Positions 1 to 9,427 of a stretch of 64,000 nucleotides of DNA are shown one piece after another. The DNA is from Azoarcus sp. (GTDB lineage Bacteria; Pseudomonadota; Gammaproteobacteria; Burkholderiales; Rhodocyclaceae): contig JAIRXQ010000012.1 of NCBI GenBank assembly GCA_031268195.1, forward strand, positions 1 through 64,000, given 5' to 3'. The first letter of the stretch is position 1. Each line of letters begins with the position of its first letter. The notes beneath the pieces were generated by a model that saw only the letters and a program-made list of their open reading frames with translations, was not told the origin of the DNA and did no database searches. The position numbers and the translations under genes were made by a program.

Positions 1-84
1 CAGACAGCCAGATTCTGTTATCATCAAAACAGATATCTTCATCTTCTTCTGGATAGTGCAGGAAGCCCAACTTATCCGTCTTAA

Positions 85-198
85 TTATCACTCCGCTCAA
101 TAACGTACCGCCACCAACAGCCAGATCCGACCGGGCAACCGGGGGCGCTCAACCCCCACGCCTCCGCGGGGGGAAATCCGGTTTCGTATACCGATCCG
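85..198 (+). pseudogene. Rhs core C-terminal remnant (orphan tip)
   Basis: Frame 1 is open from just after an in-frame TAA at 82-84 and reads into the downstream toxin. Its last part matches the end of an Rhs/YD-repeat core: an LNPHA...GGNPVSYTDPLGL pattern at about 148-204, like the usual LNPYAYVGGNPVSYTDPLGL junction. In Rhs proteins the variable toxin begins right after the DPxGL motif. Only about 38 codons of core remain and there is no start codon, so this is a displaced tip that would be expressed only after recombination into a full rhs gene. Bases 1-84 end a different open frame of unknown identity, possibly the tail of an earlier immunity gene. Confidence 0.6.
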
Positions 199-597
199 TT
201 GGGGCTCGCACTATCATTGCCGCCATGTCCACCTGCTGGTTGGGCATCATGCGCAAAAAAATGTGAGATGGATGGTAAAATAGCTACAGACTGTGGAGTA
301 GCGGCAACCTTTCCACTTACCATTTATGGATGTGTGTGCGAAACATGCGATGAATACGGCAGAAACTCACGTAATGAGCCTACTGTTATTAATGATCGCG
401 AGTATTCCGGTCATGCGTTGGATCGTATGCAAGAGCGTGGTTTGATGCCATCTACCATTGAAAACACCATCGACACAGGAACGCAATTCACGACACGGGC
501 GGGGACGACCGGTTTTTACGATGCTGTCAATAATTTGCGGGTTATCGTGAATTCTGTAACCGGTCGGGTAGTGACAGTAATTCCAGGAGCACCATAA
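199..597 (+). CDS. Rhs C-terminal toxin tip, DUF4258-like
   Basis: A 132-codon frame starting at a TTG inside the DPLGL junction; the true product would be fused to an Rhs core upstream. The first half is variable and Cys-rich. The last 65 residues carry HALDRMQERG, an ENTIDTG helix, and a closing VIVNSVTGRVVTVIPG strand pair. This is the layout of the DUF4258/BECR-fold domains found at the C-termini of polymorphic toxins, many of which are thought to be RNases. The stop is followed at once by a small ORF, as in toxin-immunity pairs. The sequence looks more AT-rich than its surroundings. Family placement is from motif memory; the toxic activity is inferred. Confidence 0.6.
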   Translation: MGLALSLPPCPPAGWASCAKKCEMDGKIATDCGVAATFPLTIYGCVCETCDEYGRNSRNEPTVINDREYSGHALDRMQERGLMPSTIENTIDTGTQFTTRAGTTGFYDAVNNLRVIVNSVTGRVVTVIPGAP

Positions 598-873
598 ATG
601 AACAATATGATAGGGCGAGCACGTTTTTTGCATCAAAGCATAAAAAATGTGCTGATGCAAGATTGGGATCCGATTGGAGTTCAAGCAATATCCGGTGCGG
701 AGGATGAATATGATAGCTACGTTCCTACACTCTACTCAATGCTGATTTCGCGCAGGCCGGTTAACGAAGTGTTTAAATATCTTGTGTGGCTTGAAGCAGA
801 GCATATGGGGCTTACCGTTGATTATCAACGTACTTTGAGCATCGCTGAAAAGCTGGTTGGTTTAGAGGCATAG
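598..873 (+). CDS. Probable immunity protein for the Rhs tip toxin
   Basis: A 91-residue soluble protein that starts directly after the toxin stop. It has a WDPIGV...DEYDSYV segment (residues 22-42) and a YLVWLEAEHMGL segment (about 61-72). I recognise this pattern from small proteins encoded beside Rhs and contact-dependent toxins. Its position, size, lack of signal peptide and acidic composition fit a cytoplasmic immunity protein that binds the neighbouring toxin. The specific partner is inferred from adjacency only. It shares the less GC-rich look of the toxin. Confidence 0.55.
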   Translation: MNNMIGRARFLHQSIKNVLMQDWDPIGVQAISGAEDEYDSYVPTLYSMLISRRPVNEVFKYLVWLEAEHMGLTVDYQRTLSIAEKLVGLEA

Positions 874-1236
874 GTTGAGGAAATACTCACTCCTTCCTGA
901 GAAACAAAACCCCTCACCTCCCGCGCTTTGCGCGGTAGCTGCTGAAGATTGAAGGGTCGCGTGTAGCGGCCCCTTCGCTCATCTGACGTCGGCGGCTTCC
1001 TTGGCGGGTGCTGGTGCGCTGCCAGCCCATCTTCTGGCCCAGTACTTCAAGCTCATCCCGTCGATCAACTCGCGGGTGCGCGGGATGGGATCAAGGGGCG
1101 CCGACTCATGTTCGGTATGGAGGTTGTCGCGGCAAGGGGGGGTATGCGATTGCCCTGCGGCGGCGCGGAACCCTTCGGGCGCCCCCCTCTCGCGTGATAG
1201 AATCGCCCGTTTCGTTCCCGGGTTTTTTTAACGCTC
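874..1236. other. Intergenic region before gyrA with a possible gene remnant
   Basis: A 363-base gap. It holds a CCGCGC-TTT-GCGCGG hairpin at 921-935 and a looser GAAGGG/CCCTTC pairing at about 951-976, which may end the immunity transcript. On the minus strand an open frame without a start codon runs from about 1160 to a TGA near 984; its last residues include PRTRELIDGM and SLKYWARRW. It looks coding-like but I cannot name it. A TAGAAT near 1198-1203 could be the gyrA -10 box; no clear -35 box or Shine-Dalgarno site is visible. Confidence 0.35.
921..935 (+). terminator. GC-rich hairpin after the immunity gene
   Basis: A perfect 6-bp stem CCGCGC/GCGCGG with a TTT loop, 48 bases after the immunity stop. 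There is no U-tract after it, so intrinsic termination is doubtful; it may only stabilise the 3' end. Confidence 0.3.
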
Positions 1237-3903
1237 ATGACACAGTTCGCCAAGGAAACGCTGCCGATCAGCCTCGAAGAGGAAATGCGCCACGCGTACC
1301 TCGACTACGCGATGAGCGTTATCGTCGGGCGGGCGTTGCCGGATGCGCGCGATGGCTTGAAGCCCGTGCATCGGCGCGTGCTCTACGCGATGCACGAACT
1401 CTCCAACGACTGGAACCGCGCCTACAAGAAATCGGCCCGTATCGTCGGTGACGTGATCGGTAAATATCACCCGCATGGCGATACCGCCGTCTATGACACC
1501 ACCGTTCGCATGGCACAGAACTTCTCGCTGCGCTACATGCTGGTCGACGGGCAGGGCAATTTCGGCTCGGTCGATGGCGACAGCCCCGCCGCGATGCGTT
1601 ACACCGAAATCCGCATGGCGCGCATCGGGCACGAACTGCTGGCCGACATCGACAAGGAAACGGTGGATTTCGGCCCCAATTACGATGGCTCCGAGCAGGA
1701 ACCGCTGATTCTCCCGGCGCGCATTCCCAACCTGCTCATCAACGGCTCGGCGGGGATCGCGGTGGGGATGGCGACCAACATTCCGCCGCACAATCTGGGC
1801 GAAGTGATCGATGCCTGTCTGCAACTGCTGGCCGAGCCGGAAACCTCCATCGACACGCTGATCGGCATTGTCAAGGCGCCGGATTTCCCCACCGCCGGGC
1901 TCATTTATGGCCTCGCGGGAGCGCACGAGGGGTATCGCACCGGGCGCGGCAAAGTCATCATGCGGGCGCGTACCCACTTCGAGCCGATCGGCGACAGCGA
2001 CCGGCAGGCGATCGTCGTCGACGAAATTCCGTATCAGGTCAATAAAAAGACGCTGCAAGAAAAGATCGCCGAGCTCGTCAACGACAAGCGCATCGAGGGC
2101 ATCTCCCACATTCAGGACGAATCCGACAAGTCCGGGATGCGGCTGGTGATCGAACTCAAGCGCGGCGAAATGCCCGAAGTGGTGCTGAACAACCTGTTCA
2201 AGCACACCCAGCTGCAAGACACCTTCGGCATGAACATGGTGGCGCTGGTCGATGGCAGGCCGAGGCTCCTGAATCTCAAGGAAATGCTGGTGTGCTTCCT
2301 CGAACACCGGCGCGAGGTCGTCACCCGGCGCACCGTCTTCGAGTTGAGGAAGGCGCGCGACCGTGGCCATGTGCTCGAAGGGCTGGCGGTGGCGCTCTCC
2401 AACGTGGATGAAATCATCGCGCTCATCAAGGCCGCGCCGACGCCGCCGGAGGCCAAGCGCGAATTGATGGCGCGCCTGTGGCGCTCCGCGCTGGTGGAGG
2501 AGATGCTCGCCCGCGCGCTGGCCGACCGCTATCGCCCCGAAGGGCTGCCCGCCGAATTCGGCTTGTCCGCGCAGGGGTATCGCCTCTCGGAGGCGCAGGC
2601 GCAGGCGATCCTCGAATTGCGCCTGCAACGGCTCACCGGGCTGGAACAGGACAAGATCGTCGGGGAATACCGCGAAGTGATGGACATCATCACCGATCTG
2701 CTCGACATCCTCGCCCGTCCCGAACGCATCACCACCATCATCGGCGACGAACTGAAGGCGATCAAGAACCAGTATGGCGACCCGCGCCGCGCCGAAGTCG
2801 TGCTCAACACCGCCGAAATCAACCTCGAAGACTTGATCACGCCGGAAGATATGGTGGTGACGCTCTCGCACACCGGCTACTTCAAGCGCCAGCCGCTCGC
2901 GGACTATCGCGCCCAGCGGCGCGGCGGGCGCGGCAAGCAGGCCACGGCGATGAAGGACGAAGACTTCGTCGACCAACTTTTCGTCGCCAACACCCACGAC
3001 ACGGTGCTGTGCTTCTCCAACCGGGGCCGCTGCTACTGGCTGCGCGTCTACGAAGTGCCCGAAGGCACGCGCACCTCGCGCGGCAAGCCCATCGTCAACC
3101 TGTTTCCGCTCCTCGAAGGCGAGAAAATCACCGCCGTCCTGCCGGTGAAAACCTTCGACGAAGAACACTTCGTCTTCATGGCGACGGGCGCGGGCACGGT
3201 CAAGAAAACGGCGCTCGCGGCCTTCGCCAACCCACGCAAGGCCGGGATCATCGCCGTCGACCTCGATGACGGCGATCACCTGATCGGCGTGGCGATCACC
3301 GACGGCGGCAGCGACGTGATGCTCTTCTCCGACGCGGGCAAGGCGGTGCGCTTTGCCGAAACCGACGTGCGCCCGATGGGGCGCGGCGCGCGCGGCGTGC
3401 GCGGCATGTCGCTGGAAGATGGCCAGTGCGTCATTGCCATGCTGGTGGCGAAAGACGAAGCGTGCTCGGTGCTCACCGCCACCGAAAATGGCTACGGCAA
3501 GCGCACCCCCGTGGCCGAATACACCCGGCACGGGCGCGGCACCAAAGGCATGATCGCCATCCAGACCAGCGAACGCAATGGCATGCTCGTCGGCGCGGCG
3601 CTGGTCGAGCCCAAGGACGAAGTGATGCTGATCTCCACCGCTGGCGTGCTGATCCGCACCAAGGTCGAGAGCATTCGCGAAATGGGCCGCTCCACCCAGG
3701 GCGTGACCCTCATCAACATCGACGAGGGCGCGGCGCTCGCCGGCATCGAAAAAGTGGCGGAGTCGGATGTGGATGTGGAGCTGGAGGGCGAAAGTGAGGG
3801 CGCGGGCGAGGGCGAGGGCGAGGGCGCGGACACGGGCGGCGTGGACGGCCTGGATGGCGCGCCCCCGGCGGCGGACGACGGCGGCGAGGAAGCGGGGCAA
3901 TGA
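1237..3903 (+). CDS. gyrA: DNA gyrase subunit A
   Basis: The breakage-reunion subunit of gyrase, which makes the double-strand break during ATP-driven negative supercoiling in an A2B2 complex. The 888 residues align with E. coli numbering: the quinolone region HPHGD...D at 78-87 has Thr83 and Asp87, and catalytic Tyr122 lies in [10 protein letters not shown]. The GyrA box QRRGGRGK is at about 559-566, followed by six beta-propeller blades. The box shows this is gyrase and not ParC. The tail from about residue 838 is very acidic and contains a run of Glu-Gly dipeptides encoded by GAGGGC hexamers. The stop overlaps the serC start (ATGA), so the two are translationally coupled. Confidence 0.97.
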   Translation: MTQFAKETLPISLEEEMRHAYLDYAMSVIVGRALPDARDGLKPVHRRVLYAMHELSNDWNRAYKKSARIVGDVIGKYHPHGDTAVYDTTVRMAQNFSLRYMLVDGQGNFGSVDGDSPAAMRYTEIRMARIGHELLADIDKETVDFGPNYDGSEQEPLILPARIPNLLINGSAGIAVGMATNIPPHNLGEVIDACLQLLAEPETSIDTLIGIVKAPDFPTAGLIYGLAGAHEGYRTGRGKVIMRARTHFEPIGDSDRQAIVVDEIPYQVNKKTLQEKIAELVNDKRIEGISHIQDESDKSGMRLVIELKRGEMPEVVLNNLFKHTQLQDTFGMNMVALVDGRPRLLNLKEMLVCFLEHRREVVTRRTVFELRKARDRGHVLEGLAVALSNVDEIIALIKAAPTPPEAKRELMARLWRSALVEEMLARALADRYRPEGLPAEFGLSAQGYRLSEAQAQAILELRLQRLTGLEQDKIVGEYREVMDIITDLLDILARPERITTIIGDELKAIKNQYGDPRRAEVVLNTAEINLEDLITPEDMVVTLSHTGYFKRQPLADYRAQRRGGRGKQATAMKDEDFVDQLFVANTHDTVLCFSNRGRCYWLRVYEVPEGTRTSRGKPIVNLFPLLEGEKITAVLPVKTFDEEHFVFMATGAGTVKKTALAAFANPRKAGIIAVDLDDGDHLIGVAITDGGSDVMLFSDAGKAVRFAETDVRPMGRGARGVRGMSLEDGQCVIAMLVAKDEACSVLTATENGYGKRTPVAEYTRHGRGTKGMIAIQTSERNGMLVGAALVEPKDEVMLISTAGVLIRTKVESIREMGRSTQGVTLINIDEGAALAGIEKVAESDVDVELEGESEGAGEGEGEGADTGGVDGLDGAPPAADDGGEEAGQ
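3784..3828 (+). repeat. GAGGGC hexamer run in the gyrA tail
   Basis: Imperfect tandem hexamers (GAGGGC with GCGGGC and GAAAGT variants) encoding Glu-Gly and Ala-Gly dipeptides in the acidic C-terminal tail of GyrA. Such a run can change length by slippage without a frameshift. Confidence 0.7.
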
Positions 3904-5033
3904 CGAGGGCGTGGAATTTTTCCGCCGGCCCGGCGACGCTGCCGCTCGAAGTGCTGCAACAGGTGCGGGAAGACTTGCCCGAGTGGCACGGCATCGGCGC
4001 CAGCATCATGGAAGTGAGCCATCGCGGCAAGGCGTTTTCCGGCGTGATCGAAGCGGCGCAAGCCGATCTGCGTGAACTGCTCGCCATTCCGGAAGACTAC
4101 GAAGTCTTGTTTCTGCAAGGCGGGCAGACGCTGCAATTCGCGCAAGTGCCGATGAACCTCCTGGCGGGCCGGAGCGCGGACTACCTCGTCACCGGCGCAT
4201 GGTCGCAGAAAGCGCACCGGGAAGCGGCGCGGATCGGCAAGGCGCGCCTGGTGGCCTCCACGGAAGAAAACGGCAAATTCCTGCGCCTGCCCGACATCGA
4301 TGCGCTGAAGTTCGACGAAAACGCGGCCTATTGCCACTTGTGCACCAACGAAACCATTCATGGCGTGGAAGTGCATGAGGCATACGAAGCAAAGCTTTTC
4401 GAGGCCATTTCGGCAGCGGCGCCCGGCGTGTCGCTGGTCGCCGACATGAGTTCGCACATCCTTTCCCGTCCGCTGGACGTGCGCCGCTACGGACTCCTCA
4501 GCGCCGGGGCGCAAAAAAACATCGGCCCCTCGGGCATGACGCTCGTCATTGTGCGCAAAGCGTTGCTCGGCCGCGCGGCGGCGGGCACGCCCACGATTCT
4601 CGACTATCGCAATCAGGCCGATAACGGCTCTATGCTCAACACACCGCCGGCCTTCGCCATCTACGTCGCCGGGCTGGTGTTCCAATGGCTGAAAGCGCAG
4701 GGCGGGCTCGATGCGATGGCCGCCATCAACCGGGAAAAAGCGAAGCGGCTGTACGCGGCCATCGACAACAGCGAGGGCTTCTACAAAAACCCGGTCGATG
4801 TCGCCTGCCGCTCCAGCATGAACGTCCCCTTCACATTACCGAGCGTGGCGTTGGAAGCACAGTTCGTGCAGGCATCCGAAGCGGCGGGGTTCATCGGCCT
4901 CAAGGGGCACAAATCCGTGGGCGGCATCCGTGCTTCGCTCTACAACGCCGTGCCGCTGGAAGCGGTGCAGGCGCTGGTGCGGTTCATGGAAGACTTCCGC
5001 GAGACGTGGCGCCGACGCGGCGCTTCCCGGTGA
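3900..5033 (+). CDS. serC: Phosphoserine aminotransferase
   Basis: A PLP enzyme that converts 3-phosphohydroxypyruvate and glutamate to phosphoserine in serine synthesis; it also acts in pyridoxal phosphate synthesis. The 377 residues begin with the family signature [11 protein letters not shown]. The PLP lysine is Lys206 in [11 protein letters not shown], and [15 protein letters not shown] near the end is also typical. It overlaps gyrA by four bases. gyrA-serC is a common betaproteobacterial pair, but the usual next genes (pheA, hisC, aroA) are absent here and a transporter follows. Confidence 0.96.
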   Translation: MTRAWNFSAGPATLPLEVLQQVREDLPEWHGIGASIMEVSHRGKAFSGVIEAAQADLRELLAIPEDYEVLFLQGGQTLQFAQVPMNLLAGRSADYLVTGAWSQKAHREAARIGKARLVASTEENGKFLRLPDIDALKFDENAAYCHLCTNETIHGVEVHEAYEAKLFEAISAAAPGVSLVADMSSHILSRPLDVRRYGLLSAGAQKNIGPSGMTLVIVRKALLGRAAAGTPTILDYRNQADNGSMLNTPPAFAIYVAGLVFQWLKAQGGLDAMAAINREKAKRLYAAIDNSEGFYKNPVDVACRSSMNVPFTLPSVALEAQFVQASEAAGFIGLKGHKSVGGIRASLYNAVPLEAVQALVRFMEDFRETWRRRGASR

Positions 5034-5098
5034 TTCACCCCTTGGCGCGAAGCGCCGCTGCTGTGCGCACGGTTTTTTCAGGTTTCCGGGCAATGCGA

Positions 5099-5158
5099 TC
5101 ATTGCAGTCCCGACTGTTGCAATCCAGATTATTGCACTCCCGTTCATTGCAATCCTTT
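5099..5158 (+). repeat. Four 15-bp direct repeats upstream of the symporter
   Basis: Four back-to-back degenerate 15-base units at 5099-5113, 5114-5128, 5129-5143 and 5144-5158 share the core TTGCAnTCC. They lie 54 bases before the symporter ATG. Phased half-sites of this kind can be operator repeats; they may also be simple slippage products. The period is not a whole number of helical turns. Confidence 0.6.
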
Positions 5159-5211
5159 TCCGGGCTTTGTGCCTGTCTCATGAACGCTTTTCACGCGAAC
5201 CACCGTCGAAT

Positions 5212-6744
5212 ATGACCCCCAAACTCCTCATGATGGCGGCGTTTTTCGCCGTCACGATCTACATCGGCTTTCTTGCCCGCAAGAGCGCCACCGACATCGA
5301 CGGGTTCGTGCTCGGCGGGCGCAAGGTGGGGCCGTGGCTGTCGGCATTCGCCTATGGCACCTCGTATTTCTCGGCGGTGGTGTTCATCGGCTACGCGGGA
5401 CAGTTCGGCTGGAAATACGGCATGTCGGCGCTGTGGATCGGCTTGGGCAATGCCTTCGTCGGGAGCCTGCTGGCGTGGTACGTGCTCGGCGCGCGCACGC
5501 GGGCGATGACGCACCACCTGCGGGCCCGGACGATGCCGGAATTCTTCGGGGCGCGCTTCGGCAGCCACGGGCTGCGCGTCGCGGCGGCGGCGATCATCTT
5601 CGTTTTTCTCATTCCTTACACGGCCAGTGCCTACAACGGGCTGTCGCGCCTGTTCGACATGGCCTTCGGCGTGCCCTACGAGTGGTGCATCGCCGGCATG
5701 GCGGCGCTCACCTGCGTCTATGTGGTGCTCGGCGGCTACATGGCGACGGCGGTCAATGACTTCGTGCAGGGGCTCATCATGCTGTTTGGCATCGTCGCGG
5801 TGATCGTCGCGGTGCTCAACGGCTACGGCGGCTACACCAACGCGCTGATCTCGCTCTCCCAGGTGCCGGGCGATGTGCCGGGCATGGACGGCATGCAGGG
5901 CGTGTTCATATCGATTTTCGGGCCGGATTTGCTCAACCTCGCCGGGGTATTCGTGCTCACCTCGCTGGGCACGTGGGGTTTGCCGCAGATGGTGCAGAAG
6001 TTCTACGCCATCCACAGCGTCAACGCGATCAAGCGCGGCGCGATCATCTCCACGGTGTTCGCACTGGTGGTGGCGGGCGGCAGCTATTTTCTGGGGGGCT
6101 TCGGACGGCTGGCGGCGGCGGACATCGCCTACACCGCGGCCGGGAAGCCGGTGTACGACTCGGTGGTGCCCGCGATGCTGGCGAGCATGCCCGATCTCTT
6201 GATCGGTCTGGCCGTGGTGCTGGTGCTGAGCGCCTCGATGTCGACCTTGAGCTCGCTGGTGCTCACTTCCAGCTCGACGCTCACGCTCGATTTCCTCAAG
6301 GGCAATTTCATTGCGGATTTGAACACGCGCGCCCAGCTGATCGTCATTCGTGTGCTGATCGTCGTGTTCGTGTTGATTTCGGCCGTCATCGCGCTGGTGC
6401 ATTACGACTCGCCGGTAACGTTCATCGCACAGCTGATGGCAATCAGTTGGGGCGCGCTGGCGGGTGCGTTCCTCGCGCCTTTCCTCTACGGCCTGTATTG
6501 GCGCGGCGTGACGACGGCGAGCGTGTGGGTCTGCTTTGCCTTCGCCATCCTGCTGGTGTGCTCCAACATGATATGGGAATACATCGCCTCCCCGATCAAC
6601 GCCGGGGCGCTGGCGATGCTCGCTGGGCTGGGCATCGTGCCGCTGGTGAGCCGCTTCACGCCGCAACCCGACGCCGACAAAACCAACATGTTGTTCCGGG
6701 AGTCGTACTTCAACCTGCACGACAACAAAATCGATGCGGATTGA
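5212..6744 (+). CDS. Sodium:solute symporter (SSS family)
   Basis: A 510-residue inner-membrane protein with about 13 hydrophobic segments. The start at 5212 is chosen because the first transmembrane helix (MMAAFFAVTIYIGF) follows at once and the FVLGGR...WLSAFAYGTSYFSAV sequence is the usual first-helix layout of SSS proteins. The conserved SASMSTLSSLVLTSSS segment in the second half belongs to the sodium-binding core of the LeuT-fold repeat. The family takes up proline, pantothenate, acetate, sugars or other solutes with sodium; substrate cannot be read here. No good Shine-Dalgarno site is visible. It lies 178 bases after serC, behind a set of 15-bp repeats, and probably has its own promoter. 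Confidence 0.88.
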   Translation: MTPKLLMMAAFFAVTIYIGFLARKSATDIDGFVLGGRKVGPWLSAFAYGTSYFSAVVFIGYAGQFGWKYGMSALWIGLGNAFVGSLLAWYVLGARTRAMTHHLRARTMPEFFGARFGSHGLRVAAAAIIFVFLIPYTASAYNGLSRLFDMAFGVPYEWCIAGMAALTCVYVVLGGYMATAVNDFVQGLIMLFGIVAVIVAVLNGYGGYTNALISLSQVPGDVPGMDGMQGVFISIFGPDLLNLAGVFVLTSLGTWGLPQMVQKFYAIHSVNAIKRGAIISTVFALVVAGGSYFLGGFGRLAAADIAYTAAGKPVYDSVVPAMLASMPDLLIGLAVVLVLSASMSTLSSLVLTSSSTLTLDFLKGNFIADLNTRAQLIVIRVLIVVFVLISAVIALVHYDSPVTFIAQLMAISWGALAGAFLAPFLYGLYWRGVTTASVWVCFAFAILLVCSNMIWEYIASPINAGALAMLAGLGIVPLVSRFTPQPDADKTNMLFRESYFNLHDNKIDAD

Positions 6745-7162
6745 AAAGCGGGGGCCACGCCCGCGAGTGCTTCCCGGCTGACGGGAAAAATCTGGGAAGC
6801 CGTCCGCAGGGGATCATGCGGCGCCCGCTGACATTTTGGCTGGCGGGTCTCTGCGTCCTTGGCTGTAGCGGCTCGCGTTTGAAAGCGCCCTGACTCGCAA
6901 TCGACGCCGTTTCAGGCTCGAATGATCTGCAACTAATGGAAAGCGTGTGCTCACATTCGCTGCAAGCGAGCTTGCTGTCGCCAGCAAAGCAGCAGGCAGA
7001 GCGCGAATCAACATGATGCGCCTTGAGAGCATCGACAGCAACGACGGTGTGCTGTTCAGCCACGGCAGCAACACCCACCAGACGCAATATGCGCGTTTGA
7101 TGCGCCGCACGGCATGAAATGGTTTAAATTGCCAGCGTGATAACTGTCAAGGGAAAACGATC
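6745..7162. other. Intergenic region between the symporter and the effector gene
   Basis: A 418-base gap. GCTTCCC (6769-6775) and GGGAAGC (6793-6799) are inverted repeats that could pair after the symporter. From about 6928 to 7117 a plus-strand frame without a good start ends in MMRLESIDSN...YARLMRRTA. It may be the broken 3' end of a lost gene; I do not recognise it. No clear promoter is seen. The region marks the left edge of a small accessory patch. Confidence 0.3.
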
Positions 7163-7600
7163 ATGGGGCCGTACTTTTATGTTCATGTTGAATCCTTGGT
7201 CCACCAACCTTACGTTGGCGACGTTGCCGGGAACAACGTCGGCGAATGTGTTTCGCTGGTCAAACATTACATACCAGGATTGGCGAATCTCCGCACTACA
7301 ACGTGGATCAAGGGCCAGGACGTAATCGAGACCATAAAGAATGGCGGGACGTTTTTTATGGGAACCGCAATTGCAACATTTATCGATGGGCGATTCCAAA
7401 GCGGAAATGGACATGCGGGATTTTATGCTGGTCATGTTAACGATCCGAAGGAGGGGATTCGTATTTATATTGTTGAGCAATATTTGCACCCACCCACCGG
7501 CGGTATACAGAAGCGACTCTTACACAGTACCGAAAACGACGAAGCCGGGCACTATCGCGGGATATCCAACATTGGCACAAAGTTTTCGGTGATCCTATGA
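7163..7600 (+). CDS. BPSL0067-type papain-like amidase effector
   Basis: A 145-residue protein of the BPSL0067 kind, a papain/CHAP-like fold found among type VI secretion amidase effectors that cut peptidoglycan peptides. The probable catalytic Cys is in GECVSLVKHY (residues 27-36) and the His in GNGHAGFYAG (about 81-90). The GTAIATFIDGRF segment between them is characteristic. There is no signal peptide, as expected for an effector exported by another route. It overlaps the next gene by ATGA, and that gene encodes a STY0301-type protein, the usual partner. It looks more AT-rich than the core genes around it. No secretion genes are nearby. Confidence 0.75.
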   Translation: MGPYFYVHVESLVHQPYVGDVAGNNVGECVSLVKHYIPGLANLRTTTWIKGQDVIETIKNGGTFFMGTAIATFIDGRFQSGNGHAGFYAGHVNDPKEGIRIYIVEQYLHPPTGGIQKRLLHSTENDEAGHYRGISNIGTKFSVIL

Positions 7601-8043
7601 GCACGTACAAGCATTTCGTCATCAGTGCGGCGCTTGCGCTGCCTTTTCTCGCGGTTGCGAGTGAAATACCGGCCCCGCAGTGTCCGCCCGAAATTGTTGT
7701 GCGGCAGGACGTTAAATCGCCTGCTTCCGGCGACTGGCAGCCGTTCGCATCGGACAGGAAGCATTTTTTGGCCGGGGTCTCCCTTTCGCCAGACGGCTAC
7801 CCGTCCGAGTCCTGCTGTGACGTTCCCATCGAAAGGAAAAAACTCAAGCATGGGAACTGGAAAATAACGTATAACGTCGGCCCTTCCGCTTGGCTTGTTT
7901 GTGGATACGTCCAAACTTCCGCCACGGTCGCGCAAAAGGTGCCAGGAAAAGCGGCGCGCTGTGAAGTCACTGAATCGAGCTTTCCCGTTCCGGGTCAATT
8001 CATCACGCGGTGTTTCGATACGCCCTCGAACGTGAAACCGTAA
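7597..8043 (+). CDS. STY0301-type periplasmic immunity protein
   Basis: A 148-residue protein with an N-terminal signal peptide (about residues 1-21, ending AVAS-E) and four or more Cys likely paired in the periplasm. Features of the STY0301 family are the CPPEIVVRQDV start of the mature part, a LAGVSLSPDGYPSE segment, and the WLVCGY strand. It starts within the stop of the amidase gene, so the two are coupled. A periplasmic location is where protection from a peptidoglycan amidase is needed. Immunity is inferred from this pairing. Confidence 0.7.
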   Translation: MSTYKHFVISAALALPFLAVASEIPAPQCPPEIVVRQDVKSPASGDWQPFASDRKHFLAGVSLSPDGYPSESCCDVPIERKKLKHGNWKITYNVGPSAWLVCGYVQTSATVAQKVPGKAARCEVTESSFPVPGQFITRCFDTPSNVKP

Positions 8044-8134
8044 GCCGCAGGCGTGCGCCTGTTCGGCGAACGGCGAGTGTTCCATCGTCCGCACGCACCC
8101 TTCGCCCATGACGGACAAGGGGGCGACCAGTTTG

Positions 8135-9427
8135 TCACCGCGGCGCGTTTTTGCGCGCCGGACGTCCACGCCCCGAACGCCCGGCCTGTTCCCGCCGTCT
8201 GCCGTCTCCCCGCTTGCTCGTGGGAGGATGTGTCACGGCTGGCGCGGGTGAGGGGTCGGCCGCGCTCGGCACGAAGCCCTGCGCTTCGGCGCGCGCGATT
8301 TTGCGGCGGATGAGGCGTTCGATGGCGGCGAGGAGCTTTATTTCTTCGGGATCGACCAGGGAGATTGCGTGTCCCGCCGCGCCCGCGCGTCCGGTGCGGC
8401 CGATGCGGTGAACGTAGTCCTCCGGCACGTTGGGCAGCTCGAAATTGACCACTTGCGGCAATTGTTCGATGTCCAGCCCGCGCGCGGCGATATCGGTGGC
8501 CACCAGCACCGGGAGCGATCCGTCCTTGAAGCTGGTGAGCGCCCGCGTGCGCGCCGACTGGCTCTTGTTGCCGTGGATGGCGACGGCTTCGATGCCGTGG
8601 CGAGCCAGGTATTCCGCGAGCTTGTTCGCGCCGTGCTTGGTGCGGGTAAAGACGAGCGCCTGAAACCACTGCCGCTCCTGGATGAGCCACGCGAGCAGTT
8701 CGCGCTTCTGCTTCTGGCCGATCAGATAGACGCTTTGCTCGACGAGTTCGGCGGCGGTGTTGCGCGGCGCGACCTCGACTTGCGCCGGGTCGTGCAGCAG
8801 GCCCGCCGCGAGCGTGCGGATGTCGTCCGAAAAAGTGGCCGAAAAGAGCAGGTTTTGCCGCACCTTGGGGAGCAGGGCGAGAATCTTGCGGATGTCGTGG
8901 ATGAAGCCCATGTCCAGCATGCGGTCGGCTTCATCGAGGACCAGGATTTCCACGCCGGACAGATCGACGGTGCGTTGCCGCACATGATCGAGCAAGCGTC
9001 CCGGCGTGGCGACGAGGATATCGACGCGCTTTTTGAACGCGGCGATCTGTGGATTGATGTTGACCCCGCCAAAGACCACGACCGGGACGAGCGGCGTGTG
9101 ATGGCCGTAGGTGTGCACCGACTCGGCCACTTGCGCGGCAAGTTCGCGCGTCGGCGTCAGCACGAGGGCGCGCGGTCGGCCCGCTTTGTGGGGATGCGCG
9201 GCGCGAGCGCTCAATAATTGCAGGGCGGGCAGGGTGAAGGCAGCGGTTTTGCCGGTCCCGGTCTGCGCGGCGGCGAGCAGGTCGCGTCCGGCGAGGACCA
9301 GCGGGATGGCCTGCTGCTGGATGGGCGTCGGCACGGTGTAGCCAGCATCGGCGATGGCGGCGAGAAAGGGCGCGGCAAGACCGAGGGTGGCGAAATTGGC
9401 GTGGGCGTCCGTTTTGTCGTTGTTCAT
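8135..9427 (-). CDS. rhlE: DEAD-box ATP-dependent RNA helicase, RhlE type
   Basis: Unwinds RNA in ribosome assembly and mRNA turnover. From the ATG at 9427 (430 residues) the motifs follow in order: Q motif FATLGL...[10 protein letters not shown], Walker A AQTGTGKT at 54-61, [21 protein letters not shown] in [13 protein letters not shown], and [10 protein letters not shown]. The tail of about 50 residues is rich in Arg, Lys and Gly, a typical RNA-binding extension of RhlE proteins. An upstream in-frame start at 9457 would add ten residues that do not look conserved. The gene is divergent from hemC. Confidence 0.93.
   Translation of the reverse strand: MNNDKTDAHANFATLGLAAPFLAAIADAGYTVPTPIQQQAIPLVLAGRDLLAAAQTGTGKTAAFTLPALQLLSARAAHPHKAGRPRALVLTPTRELAAQVAESVHTYGHHTPLVPVVVFGGVNINPQIAAFKKRVDILVATPGRLLDHVRQRTVDLSGVEILVLDEADRMLDMGFIHDIRKILALLPKVRQNLLFSATFSDDIRTLAAGLLHDPAQVEVAPRNTAAELVEQSVYLIGQKQKRELLAWLIQERQWFQALVFTRTKHGANKLAEYLARHGIEAVAIHGNKSQSARTRALTSFKDGSLPVLVATDIAARGLDIEQLPQVVNFELPNVPEDYVHRIGRTGRAGAAGHAISLVDPEEIKLLAAIERLIRRKIARAEAQGFVPSAADPSPAPAVTHPPTSKRGDGRRREQAGRSGRGRPARKNAPR

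Noticed and set aside
1468-1500. Thr83 in the GyrA quinolone region as a resistance change
   Set aside because: Thr at this position is the normal residue in many proteobacteria, and Asp87 is intact; no claim of resistance is supported.
1228-3900. A very long open frame (890 codons) antisense to gyrA
   Set aside because: It has the His/Arg/Ala-rich composition of a shadow frame produced by GC-rich codon use, and gyrA on the other strand is certain.
5099-5158. CRISPR array in the 15-bp repeats
   Set aside because: Units are contiguous with no spacers and are too short.
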